Origin: RGIG3528 sp045616485
Lineage (GTDB): Bacteria > Bacillota > Clostridia > Lachnospirales > Lachnospiraceae
NCBI GenBank assembly: GCA_045616485.1
Contig: JAZLGU010000053.1
Span: 1-13,659, forward strand
Direction: 5' to 3'
Length of the DNA stretch: 13,659 nt
Every line of letters starts with the position of its first letter. Position 1 is the first letter of the stretch. Both the position numbers and the translations under genes were made by a program. The notes beneath the pieces are model-generated. The model saw only the letters and a list, made by a program, of their open reading frames with translations. It made no database searches and was not told the origin of the DNA. Shown here piece after piece: positions 1 to 7,840 of the stretch.

Positions 1-248
1 TGAGATGTATGCTGCGGCCTGAGAACAAAAAATAAGCCACGCTGCAAAGTACTCAACTCTACCATATTTGACCCGAGTGGTTACAGGTACTTGCAGACGG
101 GAACGTCGCGAGTTCTGGTTCCAGCCCGGAACTCGCAGGACACGTCTGTTAGCGCCTGTCCGCAAGTGGGCAACTAATGGTAGTGGGAGTGCTTTGCAGC
201 ATGGCTTATGTTATTATTTATTATCAATTTGCCGTAGCATACATCTCA
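1..248. other. Long nested inverted repeat: candidate structured RNA or fold-back element
   Basis: Read as RNA, this stretch folds into one long rod by nested pairing. The outer helix pairs 1-18 with 231-248 (18 positions, one G-U). The second pairs 32-54 with 187-209 (22 of 23 positions, one C/A mismatch, one G-U). Further in, 59-65 pairs with 177-183, 68-75 with 167-173 (one bulge), 83-88 with 154-159, 94-99 with 143-148, and 108-115 with 129-136. The terminal loop is 116-128. AT-rich internal loops lie at 19-31 and 210-230. About 74 base pairs are seen in total. I looked for the hallmarks of tmRNA, RNase P RNA, SRP RNA, tRNA and a cobalamin riboswitch and found none; a divergent 6S-type RNA, which is also rod-like, cannot be excluded. 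The strand is unresolved: wobble pairs slightly favour plus (two G-U, one mismatch) over minus (one G-U, two mismatches). The outer helix starts at base 1, so the element may be cut by the window edge. Confidence 0.55.
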
Positions 249-291
249 TGCGCCCATCTCGATACAGCGAGCCCAGGGAGCAAGCGGAGCT
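249..291. other. Unassigned spacer
   Basis: This is a short GC-rich stretch between the rod-like element and the tandem repeats. Apart from a weak 4-bp hairpin (258-261 with 268-271, loop of six), I see no gene, promoter or terminator in it. Confidence 0.4.
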
Positions 292-323
292 AAAAAGTTG
301 ACAGTGAGAAACGTCCCCGTGAC
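292..323 (-). repeat. REP-like 32-bp repeat, copy 1
   Basis: First of two immediately adjacent 32-bp direct repeats, identical at 30 of 32 positions to the copy at 324-355. On the minus strand the core is GGGGACGTTTCTC followed by ACTGTCAACTTTTT. The same core recurs in the hairpin at the other end of the window (13607-13659). The strand is given in the GGGACGTTTCTC orientation by convention only. Confidence 0.8.
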
Positions 324-355
324 AAAAAGTTGACAGTGAGAAACGTCCCTCTGAC
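324..355 (-). repeat. REP-like 32-bp repeat, copy 2
   Basis: Second tandem copy, differing from copy 1 at two adjacent bases. It ends two bases from the stop codon of the CPBP protease gene, so it lies in the 3' end of the four-gene operon. The minus strand reads core, then TGTCAACTTTTT; a weak foldback inside the core followed by five T could affect transcript ends, but the stem is too weak to call a terminator. Confidence 0.8.
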
Positions 356-357
356 AA

Positions 358-1500
358 TTATCCTTGTGGCAAAAGCTTCAAAGTCTCATAAATGAACATG
401 AAGACGATGCCCAGGGCGATGGCCAGCATCATGGGGATAGTAAGGACGCGAAGTCCGGGTGTACCCTTTTCTTTGTCTTCAGGTATCTCTCTCTCGGTGC
501 CGTAAGTAGACACGGTCTCGGCCTCCACAATAGGATTCTCCGCTCCCAGGAAAACATGGCGGAAATTATTCCATGTGCCGGACTGTCTGCTGATGGTACG
601 CAGAACGAAGAAGGAAATAAAGCCAAATAATACTGCAGATGGCAGATAGGTGGCGATGACTGTGCCCAGCCCAAGATGAGCATTGGCAGCCTCTGACATC
701 ATGGAGTTAATCCAAGCCTCGGGAGTAGATGTCAGGTCGCCCAGGGACTGCTCCAGCATGCTGATAGCCTCGCCATACTGGGCATTCTCCTCCTGATGCT
801 CCAGCATATACTGGTACAGATACTGCGCCATCTCGTATACCTTGGGCAGCATGTACAGCTGGATAACACTAAGAAAATTGCTGATGAAATGGATGATCAT
901 GGAGGAAAGGATAGAGCCTGTAGCCTCGTTTACCAAAGCGAAAACAATACCCATAACAAAAGCATACATAAACTGATTCAGATTGCCATGCATAAGTCCA
1001 AAGCAAAAGCCGGTGAGAATCACGGCCTTCCAAGGATTCGCAGCACGTAAGGGCCTGTAAAGGAGGCCACGATATACTGTCTCTTCCATAAAAGCAGGCA
1101 GTGCGGCTATAAGAAGAGCAGCTCCCCAGAAAGGCATGCCCTTGGTAATGGCAAAAATGCTGGAGCTGGTGGTAGATGTGGTAAATACCAGCGACAAGGC
1201 GTTAAAAAATGCCAGCACCGGCTGAATAAGGAAAGCCAGAAGCACTGTGAGGATAACTGCTGCAGGCTTGATTTTCCTCATATTTACCTCTTTTGCATAT
1301 GTCACCTTCTCGGAAGGATCAGCCTTCACCTTGTTCATAATGAAAAGGACTATGAAAGGCAAAGCTATTGAAAACTGGGAATACAGCACAAGTACTGTAT
1401 AATTCGGAAAATTAATCGGTAAAAATGAACTGGCAACACTAATAATAATAGCTGCCAAAAAAGCGTAATTCGCTAACTTTATCTTAAGTTCTTCTTTCAT
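358..1500 (-). CDS. CPBP family intramembrane glutamic protease (Abi/CAAX-like)
   Basis: This is a 380-residue polytopic membrane protein. The three CPBP motifs are present: EETVYR at 139-144, FGLMH at 167-171 and HFISN at 204-208. These supply the glutamates, histidines and asparagine of the buried active site known for the family (Rce1-like and Abi proteins). Hydrophobic segments lie near 10-30, 38-56, 78-100, 123-138, 155-170, 175-212, 275-300 and 352-373. A hydrophilic insert at about 220-275 and a polar stretch at 301-350 before the last membrane segment make it longer than a minimal CPBP protein. The ATG follows AGGGGG at good spacing and starts 9 bp after the CvfB-like gene, so it is the last gene of that operon. 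Substrate unknown; family members process prenylated or bacteriocin-related peptides, which cannot be assigned here. Confidence 0.88.
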   Translation of the reverse strand: MKEELKIKLANYAFLAAIIISVASSFLPINFPNYTVLVLYSQFSIALPFIVLFIMNKVKADPSEKVTYAKEVNMRKIKPAAVILTVLLAFLIQPVLAFFNALSLVFTTSTTSSSIFAITKGMPFWGAALLIAALPAFMEETVYRGLLYRPLRAANPWKAVILTGFCFGLMHGNLNQFMYAFVMGIVFALVNEATGSILSSMIIHFISNFLSVIQLYMLPKVYEMAQYLYQYMLEHQEENAQYGEAISMLEQSLGDLTSTPEAWINSMMSEAANAHLGLGTVIATYLPSAVLFGFISFFVLRTISRQSGTWNNFRHVFLGAENPIVEAETVSTYGTEREIPEDKEKGTPGLRVLTIPMMLAIALGIVFMFIYETLKLLPQG

Positions 1501-1509
1501 TGCTGCCCC

Positions 1510-2376
1510 CTATACCCTGCTGATACCGTCTTCAGCTATGGTTATTTTGCCCTCTTTCTGAAGATGGCCTATAGCTCGCTTAAAAGCGTTTTTGGAAAGG
1601 CCAAATTTCGCCAGAATAACCTCCGGAGAAGACTTGTCATGATATGGTAAAAAGCCGCCGGCCTCTACCAGCATATCATAAATCATGTCACCATCTGCGC
1701 CTAGGGCCACATGGGCCTTTTCACGAGTATTCAGCTCCAGACGGCCATCGTCCATGACTCTCGCCACATTGGCGGTAACGGTCATTCCAGGCAGCACCGT
1801 CTGAAAAAGTCTATGCTTGGGGATAAGGGCTGAGTACTTGTCATCTACTGCGATGTAAGCACCAAAAGCCTCAATTATCTCATAACAATAGCCAGTTACC
1901 ACATCGTCCTTTTTATAAGGGCTGTTGCTTAAAAGGCTGTTGTAAATCTTCATGGTAGCACAAAGACGTGAACTCTTATCTACATAAAGAGTAACCAGAA
2001 TCTCATCGCCCTTTTTCACACGATAAGTCTGCTGCTTGAATGGCAGGAAAAGATCCTTAAGCAGACCCCATTCCAAAAAAGCTCCGATGGTAGCCACATC
2101 CTTGACCTTCAGTCTTTTTATCTCACCCATCTTAAGTAAGGGCTCAGTAGTAGTGGCAATAGGTCTGTCTTCAGAATCCTTATAAACAAAGACTTCCACG
2201 CTGTCTCCGGTCTTGAGACCCGCTGCCTCCTTTTTGGGCAAAAGCAGATTCCTGGACTCTATCAGTTCTTCCTTGGGAATCTCTGAAAAATCAGTCTCCG
2301 GATTCTCTGAAAGATATGCGCCATGTTCAGCTATCTTTGCTACTCTTAATACTTGTTTGCGTCCTAAAATAAACAT
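1510..2376 (-). CDS. cvfB: CvfB/YitL-like S1 RNA-binding protein
   Basis: This 288-residue soluble protein matches the CvfB layout: an N-terminal S1-like barrel (about 4-65), a second (about 68-140, containing GAFLEWGLLKDLFLP at 98-112), a third (about 155-217) and a C-terminal winged-helix segment (about 228-288). CvfB of Staphylococcus and YitL of Bacillus are RNA-binding proteins of about 280-300 residues; CvfB influences virulence gene expression, presumably through RNA. The start is preceded by GAGAGGA at 7-nt spacing. The gene sits 40 bp after the pyrophosphatase stop with no terminator between, and 9 bp before the CPBP gene, so co-transcription is likely. Its RNA target cannot be inferred from sequence. 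Confidence 0.88.
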   Translation of the reverse strand: MFILGRKQVLRVAKIAEHGAYLSENPETDFSEIPKEELIESRNLLLPKKEAAGLKTGDSVEVFVYKDSEDRPIATTTEPLLKMGEIKRLKVKDVATIGAFLEWGLLKDLFLPFKQQTYRVKKGDEILVTLYVDKSSRLCATMKIYNSLLSNSPYKKDDVVTGYCYEIIEAFGAYIAVDDKYSALIPKHRLFQTVLPGMTVTANVARVMDDGRLELNTREKAHVALGADGDMIYDMLVEAGGFLPYHDKSSPEVILAKFGLSKNAFKRAIGHLQKEGKITIAEDGISRV

Positions 2377-2416
2377 CTTTATTCCTCTCTGTCTCTCCGT
2401 TCATATAACATAAATC

Positions 2417-4057
2417 TTACTGTTGCAGTCCCTCTATGATGCTGGGCACCAGCTGCTTCTTTCTCGATACCACGCCAGGCAAGGTAGCCCACTGGCCATC
2501 CATCTTAATACCAAAACTCTCGGATAAAATATGAACCGCCGCTGCATTGGAGCAGACTACATCTGATGAGCCTGACATAATATTGGTAAGCATGATAAAA
2601 AGAATCTCGTCCCCTGCCACGTCACTCTTCATATAGTCCAGTACGCGGGGCTTCAGCTCTTCTATCTCTTCACCGGACATGGTATTGACCTGTCCTATGC
2701 CAAAATTGACATCATTAATGGTAAAGCGTTTAAAATCTCTAAAAATAATATCCCTAATATTCTTAGAGGCGAAATTGGAACCTGCCTTAAACATTTTTTC
2801 TGCAAATTCCTCAGTATTTATCTCTGCCAGCCCTGCCAGCTCCAAAGCGCTCTGCTTATCCAGCTCCGTGCAGGTAGGCGACAGGAAAATCAGAGTATCT
2901 GACAAAATGGCTGCACACATAAGGCCTGCCATTTTTTTATCGGGAATAAGTCCCTTTTCCTTGTACATCTGATAAATAATGGTACAGGTACAGCCCACAG
3001 GCTGATTTCTGAAAAATACAGGTCCCATGGTCTCTATGGTCCCCAGACGATGATGATCAATTATCTCCAGTATCTCTGCTTCATCTATGCCCACCGGAGC
3101 CTGACCCTTCTCATTGTGATCCACCAGAATAACCTGCTTTTTGGAAGCATTCAGCACATTTCTACGGGAGATAGTGCCCAGATAATGCTCTTCTTCGTCT
3201 AAAATAGGGAAATCTCTGAAACGATTTTTACCCATAACCTCTTTCACATCATCCAGATTGTCATCGTAATGGAAAGAAACTATATCCTCGGTCTTCATCA
3301 TAAAATGCTTGACCGGAATACTCTGATTGATAAGGCGGGCAGTGGTATAAGCGTCATAATTGGTCACTATAACGCGACAGCCATTCTGCTCTGCCAGTCT
3401 CTTAATAGTCTTGGTCACGGTAGAACCGTCGCAGACGATGATGGCACCTGCCTGCATCTCTACCGCACAAAGCTGCGCCTCATATCTGTTGCCAAGAATA
3501 ACCATATCCGACGCATCAATGATATTTTCCATGACGTCAGGATTGGCTGCGGCTACTACTACCTTACCGTTTTCAAAATAACCGTTAATATCCCCGGCTA
3601 CCAGCTGACCCTCTAAAGTCTCCACTATGTTTTTGTAGCTGGTACGGGCGTCTGATAAAATGCGATTGTCATAAACATCCATGTAGGACTTGGCCACCGC
3701 ACCTACGGTAATAATGCCTTTAAGAGCTTTATCCTCTACGATAGGCAGCGTGACTACATTACGCTCGTCCATGGTATCCCAGGCTCTCTTTATGGAAACA
3801 TCCTCTGCGATACCCTGATTGTCACGGATCTCTATATCCCTTACCTGAGTAGATACATCCTTCATGTACAGGGGAGCCTCTATGCCAAAATAGTCCAAAA
3901 CATACTGAGTCTCTTCATTCAGATGCCCTGCTCTTCGTGGGATGTAGGTAATACTGCCATCGCCTGTTTTATTTTTTAATTCCGCATAGGTAATGGCAGA
4001 ACAGATAGAATCTGTATCCGGATTTCTATGCCCTATGATAAAGACCTTTTTATCCAT
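2417..4057 (-). CDS. ppaC: CBS/DRTGG-domain manganese-dependent inorganic pyrophosphatase (DHH family II)
   Basis: This 546-residue cytoplasmic enzyme should hydrolyse pyrophosphate to two phosphates. The DHH catalytic half shows GHRNPDTDS (9-17; metal ligands H10, D14, D16), VDHNE (312-316), DHHRLG (334-339) and ILSDT (384-388, D387). The C-terminal DHHA2 domain carries SRKKQ (531-535), which binds the substrate. Between the first motif block and VDHNE lies a regulatory insert: a CBS motif (about 70-125), a DRTGG-like domain (about 140-245) and a second CBS motif (about 248-305). In characterised clostridial CBS-pyrophosphatases this insert binds adenine nucleotides (AMP/ADP inhibit, diadenosine polyphosphates activate), so similar control is expected. 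I chose the ATG at 4057 because AAAGGA lies at the right distance and the GHRNPDTDS motif then falls at the N terminus; the longer reading frame upstream overlaps the deacetylase gene and has no family similarity. It begins 13 bp after the deacetylase stop. Confidence 0.93.
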   Translation of the reverse strand: MDKKVFIIGHRNPDTDSICSAITYAELKNKTGDGSITYIPRRAGHLNEETQYVLDYFGIEAPLYMKDVSTQVRDIEIRDNQGIAEDVSIKRAWDTMDERNVVTLPIVEDKALKGIITVGAVAKSYMDVYDNRILSDARTSYKNIVETLEGQLVAGDINGYFENGKVVVAAANPDVMENIIDASDMVILGNRYEAQLCAVEMQAGAIIVCDGSTVTKTIKRLAEQNGCRVIVTNYDAYTTARLINQSIPVKHFMMKTEDIVSFHYDDNLDDVKEVMGKNRFRDFPILDEEEHYLGTISRRNVLNASKKQVILVDHNEKGQAPVGIDEAEILEIIDHHRLGTIETMGPVFFRNQPVGCTCTIIYQMYKEKGLIPDKKMAGLMCAAILSDTLIFLSPTCTELDKQSALELAGLAEINTEEFAEKMFKAGSNFASKNIRDIIFRDFKRFTINDVNFGIGQVNTMSGEEIEELKPRVLDYMKSDVAGDEILFIMLTNIMSGSSDVVCSNAAAVHILSESFGIKMDGQWATLPGVVSRKKQLVPSIIEGLQQ

Positions 4058-4070
4058 TCGTTTATATCCT

Positions 4071-5777
4071 TTAGTTGTTAGGCTTATGTACACAGTTTGG
4101 AGAATTCTGTGTAAGCGGCAGGAAAGTATAGCCGTTGGCCAGACCCCAGAGAATAATCTGCTCTGTAGCCTGTACGCTCCACTGTGTAATATCATGCTGA
4201 AGCACTACGGAATACTTGCCCTTACGTGCTTCGATCTGCTTTATGGTATTAGCTGCTACGGCATCTCTTTTCTCCGCATCAGTCTTATATGGCTTTAAAA
4301 AGCTTGGCTCTGAATCGCCGGATGTGATATTCCAGTCGATGTACTTGTAACCCAGCTCAGGCACCATTTTGGAAAGCTTGGTCATAATACCCTTACAGTA
4401 GTCCATGCTGACCTTATTGGAGGTACCGCCCGGGAATCTCAATATAGTAGGTGTCATGCCTGTCTGCTTTTTAACTATGTCGCTCATCTTTTCCAGATCG
4501 TCAAAATAAGCATCTACGCTGGCATACAGCTTCTCATACTTATGGGAATAGGTATGAATGGCAATAGTATGACCTGCCTCAGCTTCCTTTTTGATCATCT
4601 CCTGGTATGCAGGCTTCTGATTGGTAACAAAGAAAGTAACCTTCACATTATACTTGGCCAGAATATCAAGGAGCTCCTGAGTGTGTACACTGGGACCATC
4701 ATCAAAGGTGAGGTAAATGCGCTTGTCACCGGTCTCCGCATTACCGGATACGTCTGCCTGCTCTATATATACATAGACCTCTCTGGTCTCAGTAGCCTCG
4801 TTATCAAAAGAGTCTTTTACCGCATATGTGATGGTATATACTCCCAGCTTGCCTGTATCTACGCTGCCGGAAACAACTACCTTGCCGGTAAGGTCGCCTT
4901 CAATATTGTCAGATACACTGTAGCCCGGATCCACAAAAAGCTCACCTCTCTTAAGATAAATCTTTTTGTCGCCTGTAAGGGTAATCACAGGAGCCTCAGT
5001 ATCACGTACCTTTACGATACGGCATGCCTCACTTTCATTACCTGCCGCATCTGCCACTCTATAAATAATCTTGTAGATGCCGGGCACCTGGGTATTTACG
5101 CTGCCGGACACCTGAATCCTGGAAGTCACGTCGCCATCTGTATCGTCAATAGCAGATGCACCCTGATCCTTATAGCTGTCACCTACTTCCAGCATAATGT
5201 CGTTTTCCCCCAGAATAGTAATAACAGGTCCGTCTGCATCTCTGTAAACAATCTTTCTGTCTACACTGACACTGTTACCGCTGGAGTCTGTAGCAGTATA
5301 AGTGATCTTATCAGCAGTTACATCCACCTTTACTGCTAAAGTAATATCTCCATCCAGATTATCAATAGCGGAAAAACCCTGCTCTTTATAGGTACTTCCC
5401 GGGCGCACAGCCACTTCTTCTCCGCCTACCAGGCTGATAACCGGAGCCTTTGTATCGCGAACTGTAATCTCTACTTTTTTCTCAATAACTTTCTTGTTGA
5501 AGGTAGCAGTATAAACAAGGGTGTACTTACCCAGCTTGCCTGTGTCAACACTTCCCTCTACCTGCACCGCAACGCTTGCATCAGCCTTATTATTTTTATA
5601 AAACTGTCCTGCAGGAGCGGTAAAAGTATCTCCATACTCTACCATCTGACTGTCGCCGCCATCCACCCTGATAACAGCATTTCTGTTGCCGCAGCCTGTA
5701 TAGGCCACCAGTATAAACAACAGCACCGCTGCAAGTCCTGACAGCATCGCAATCATCTTTTTACTATTACTTCTCAT
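4071..5777 (-). CDS. Membrane-anchored polysaccharide deacetylase with four Ig-like (DUF5011-type) repeats
   Basis: This 568-residue surface protein has a short basic N terminus, a hydrophobic segment (about 8-26) and a possible lipobox at YTGC (C29), although tyrosine at -3 is unusual, so an uncleaved anchor is also possible. Four Ig-like repeats follow at about 33-108, 111-179, 183-258 and 262-337; repeats 2-4 start after RDT/RDA-x-x-P and contain the 'DG-D-T' and 'G-Y-I-Y' strands typical of DUF5011. The catalytic NodB domain (about 351-560) is complete: TFDDG (357-361, D359/D360), HTYSH (408-412), RFPGG (447-451), DWN (481-483) and LQHD (526-529). It should remove N-acetyl groups from cell-wall glycan, probably peptidoglycan or a surface polysaccharide. 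First gene of a four-gene operon, with promoter at 5826-5854. Confidence 0.92.
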   Translation of the reverse strand: MRSNSKKMIAMLSGLAAVLLFILVAYTGCGNRNAVIRVDGGDSQMVEYGDTFTAPAGQFYKNNKADASVAVQVEGSVDTGKLGKYTLVYTATFNKKVIEKKVEITVRDTKAPVISLVGGEEVAVRPGSTYKEQGFSAIDNLDGDITLAVKVDVTADKITYTATDSSGNSVSVDRKIVYRDADGPVITILGENDIMLEVGDSYKDQGASAIDDTDGDVTSRIQVSGSVNTQVPGIYKIIYRVADAAGNESEACRIVKVRDTEAPVITLTGDKKIYLKRGELFVDPGYSVSDNIEGDLTGKVVVSGSVDTGKLGVYTITYAVKDSFDNEATETREVYVYIEQADVSGNAETGDKRIYLTFDDGPSVHTQELLDILAKYNVKVTFFVTNQKPAYQEMIKKEAEAGHTIAIHTYSHKYEKLYASVDAYFDDLEKMSDIVKKQTGMTPTILRFPGGTSNKVSMDYCKGIMTKLSKMVPELGYKYIDWNITSGDSEPSFLKPYKTDAEKRDAVAANTIKQIEARKGKYSVVLQHDITQWSVQATEQIILWGLANGYTFLPLTQNSPNCVHKPNN

Positions 5778-5825
5778 TTCCTTTTCCCCTTTTAATAAAA
5801 ATAATCATAAATACAGATAGTACAC

Positions 5826-5854
5826 ATTATACTCCTATCACCAACCAAAAGCAA
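5826..5854 (-). promoter_or_regulatory. Predicted sigma-A promoter of the deacetylase operon
   Basis: On the minus strand a perfect -10 box TATAAT (5826-5831) lies 17 nt after a partial -35 box TTGCTT (5849-5854). It follows the terminator of the ABC genes and precedes the deacetylase start by about 50 nt. The ribosome site is AAAGGGG about 8 nt before the ATG. Confidence 0.6.
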
Positions 5855-5859
5855 ATGAT

Positions 5860-5915
5860 AAAAAAAGCAGGATAGCGTCAAGTTTTATTCGGAAAAATAA
5901 ACCTTGGCGCTATCC
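5860..5915 (-). terminator. Strong intrinsic terminator after the ABC exporter genes
   Basis: The arms 5870-5877 (GGATAGCG as read on plus-strand pairing partners) and 5908-5915 pair perfectly, and pairing continues inward through CAAG/CTTG and TTTATT/AATAAA with single mismatches, giving about 18 bp. On the minus strand it is followed by TGC and seven T (5866-5860). It separates the ABC exporter transcript from the deacetylase operon. The remaining intergenic bases, 5916-6010, show nothing else. Confidence 0.85.
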
Positions 5916-6010
5916 TCGATTTGCTAATTCGTTGACAATTTTTTTGCTATGTTTTAGTTACATGAAAAGCCTATCGTGAGGCAACAAGACAGCTGTTCAC
6001 AAATCTGCGA

Positions 6011-7840
6011 TTAATTATAATATTCAGCCTGTGTGTTATAAAGCATGGCGTATACACCGGATAGCTCCATCAGTTCATTATGATTTCCCTGTTCACATAT
6101 ACTGCCATCCTTCAGCACCACTATTCGGTCACAGAATTTGCAGCTGCTCATTCTGTGAGATATATAAATGGCTGTTTTGTGGTTAATAAGACTATTGAAA
6201 TTCTCATATATTTCCGCTTCTGCCAGTGGATCCAGGGCAGCCGTAGGCTCATCCATAATAATAAAAGGTGCATCCTTGTACAGAGCTCTGGCAATGGCCA
6301 GCTTCTGGGCTTCGCCTCCGGAAGGCACAACACCATCGCCGTTTTCCTTGTAGAGAAGGCTGCGCTCCTTATCCGGCAGTTCCTCCACCCATTTACTAAG
6401 CCCCACTTTGTCCAGCGCCTGCTGCAAACGGGGCTTTTCCACATCATATCCCCCTGCCACATTTTCATCCAAAGGAAAGGCAAAGAGGTTGAAGTCCTGG
6501 AAAACAACGGAAAAAACGGTCATGTACTCGTCAAAATCATACTTTTTGATATCTATTCCATTTAAAAGTATCTGCCCCTTTTCCGGATCATACATTCTGG
6601 TTAAAAGCTTGACCACCGTAGTCTTGCCGGCTCCGTTTAGACCTACCAGAGCCAGTCTTTCTCCTATATTGAATCTGAGAGAAAAGTCCTTTAGGACGTA
6701 ATCTTCCTCTTCTGCGTATCTGAACCAGACATTTCTGAACTCCAGTGTATACTGATTATCATCACGTTTTTCCACCGGGAGCGTCCCCTCGTAGCCCAGG
6801 CGGGGCCTATTGATAAACTCCTCGTACAGCTTCAGGTAGCTGTTGGAATAGCTGATACTGTTATGCAGGCCCTGCGCCTCTCTAAGACTCTCTCCCAGGG
6901 TAATAACAGCTCCGGCATACATAAGTATGTCACCTATGGCTATGCTTCCATAGGCTGCCTTAACCGCCACAAAAGCATAGGTAAATCCTGCAAAAATCTG
7001 AACCGCCAGAGTCCCGACTGCCATGCATCTTCCATTGAATTTACCGTACTTTGTGTACTCCTCACCGGCCTTCAGAGTCTGTTTTTCCTTTTCCATCAGG
7101 TAGTCTCCCATCTGATAGATACGGATATCCTTAGAGCACTTTTCGGATTCCAGGATAGAGCCCAGATACGCGCCGATAGTGTTATAGCGTTCATTTTCCC
7201 TCTCTACTTCCACCCCTTTCTTACCATTCAGCTTGGACATCACATTATTGACCAGCATCATGATAATGAACAATGCTACAAATCCCGCTGCCATAAGGAC
7301 CGCTACGAAAAGATTTTCATTGGAGGGATTGAGTCTGGAAAAAAGAAGGATAATAAAGCCTACCGCAAAGATGATGGATGTCAGACTGGTAAAATAGGAT
7401 CTTATCATATTCAGCTGAACGGCCAGGCCTCCGCTGCCGTTTTCTCCGGCTCTCACCCTTCGAAAATCATTCTTTGTCTCAGCCCTCTCCACTTTCTCAT
7501 ATTCCATGGTAAAAACCTTGCGGGCTGTACGTTTTTTCACCTCGTACTGAGTAGGGCCGAAAAAGTGGTAAATAACATTTTCGCAGGCCTTACTTAGCAT
7601 ATTAACCACGAAAATCAGTATGCTCATGGAGACTACCATCACCATGGCCGTATCGTATTCTCCGCCTATTACCCTGTTCAACACGGAAGAATAGAAAAAG
7701 TTATTGAGATAGGGAATGGCTGCAGTACTTAAGGCTCCGAAAATAATGGCCAGCTTCAGCAGCCAGAAGCCCTTGGTTTCAAATAAAATAAAGTCCCACA
7801 TGGCTTTAAGGCTCATTTTTTTAACAGCATTCTGTTCCAT
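6011..7840 (-). CDS. ABC exporter subunit 2 (fused membrane and ATPase domains)
   Basis: This 609-residue half-transporter has an N-terminal membrane domain (about 25-320, six hydrophobic segments) and a C-terminal ATPase domain (about 365-605). Visible motifs are Walker A GLNGAGKTT (400-408), Q-loop Q448, signature PSGGE (506-510), Walker B FIIMDEP (526-532, catalytic E531) and switch histidine H562. The first signature residue is proline instead of leucine and the last is glutamate instead of glutamine. I chose the ATG at 7840 because AAGGAGG lies 6 nt before it; the upstream ATG (7876) lies within the preceding gene with no such site. The start overlaps the end of the partner gene by 20 bp, indicating translational coupling and a heterodimer. 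The substrate is unknown; export of a peptide, lipid or drug is possible. Confidence 0.9.
   Translation of the reverse strand: MEQNAVKKMSLKAMWDFILFETKGFWLLKLAIIFGALSTAAIPYLNNFFYSSVLNRVIGGEYDTAMVMVVSMSILIFVVNMLSKACENVIYHFFGPTQYEVKKRTARKVFTMEYEKVERAETKNDFRRVRAGENGSGGLAVQLNMIRSYFTSLTSIIFAVGFIILLFSRLNPSNENLFVAVLMAAGFVALFIIMMLVNNVMSKLNGKKGVEVERENERYNTIGAYLGSILESEKCSKDIRIYQMGDYLMEKEKQTLKAGEEYTKYGKFNGRCMAVGTLAVQIFAGFTYAFVAVKAAYGSIAIGDILMYAGAVITLGESLREAQGLHNSISYSNSYLKLYEEFINRPRLGYEGTLPVEKRDDNQYTLEFRNVWFRYAEEEDYVLKDFSLRFNIGERLALVGLNGAGKTTVVKLLTRMYDPEKGQILLNGIDIKKYDFDEYMTVFSVVFQDFNLFAFPLDENVAGGYDVEKPRLQQALDKVGLSKWVEELPDKERSLLYKENGDGVVPSGGEAQKLAIARALYKDAPFIIMDEPTAALDPLAEAEIYENFNSLINHKTAIYISHRMSSCKFCDRIVVLKDGSICEQGNHNELMELSGVYAMLYNTQAEYYN

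Noticed and set aside
105..136. tRNA T-arm-like sequence around GGTTCCAGCCC
   Set aside because: The flanking bases form a different 8-bp hairpin (108-115 with 129-136), and there is no cloverleaf or CCA end.
68..301. A 77-codon open frame within the inverted-repeat region
   Set aside because: It is arginine-rich, has no ribosome site or family similarity, and runs through the helices of the rod-like element and into the repeats. It is more likely a by-product of the structure.
292..355. CRISPR array
   Set aside because: There are only two repeats, directly adjacent with no spacers, and no cas gene is nearby.
4058..4195. A longer N terminus for the pyrophosphatase
   Set aside because: The extra 46 residues overlap the deacetylase coding end, lack a ribosome site and do not belong to the family, whose GHRNPDTDS motif lies near the N terminus.
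4542..5339. A 265-codon open frame on the plus strand
   Set aside because: It lies entirely inside the deacetylase gene, whose repeats and catalytic motifs are unmistakable. Its translation has no recognisable domain and is rich in residues typical of antisense frames.
5932..5960. Plus-strand promoter starting with TTGACA
   Set aside because: A TTGACA with a poor -10 (TAGTTA) at 17 nt is present, but no plus-strand gene follows; it lies in AT-rich intergenic DNA.
6863..7597. A 244-codon open frame on the plus strand
   Set aside because: Antisense to the membrane domain of ABC subunit 2; no motifs and no ribosome site worth noting.
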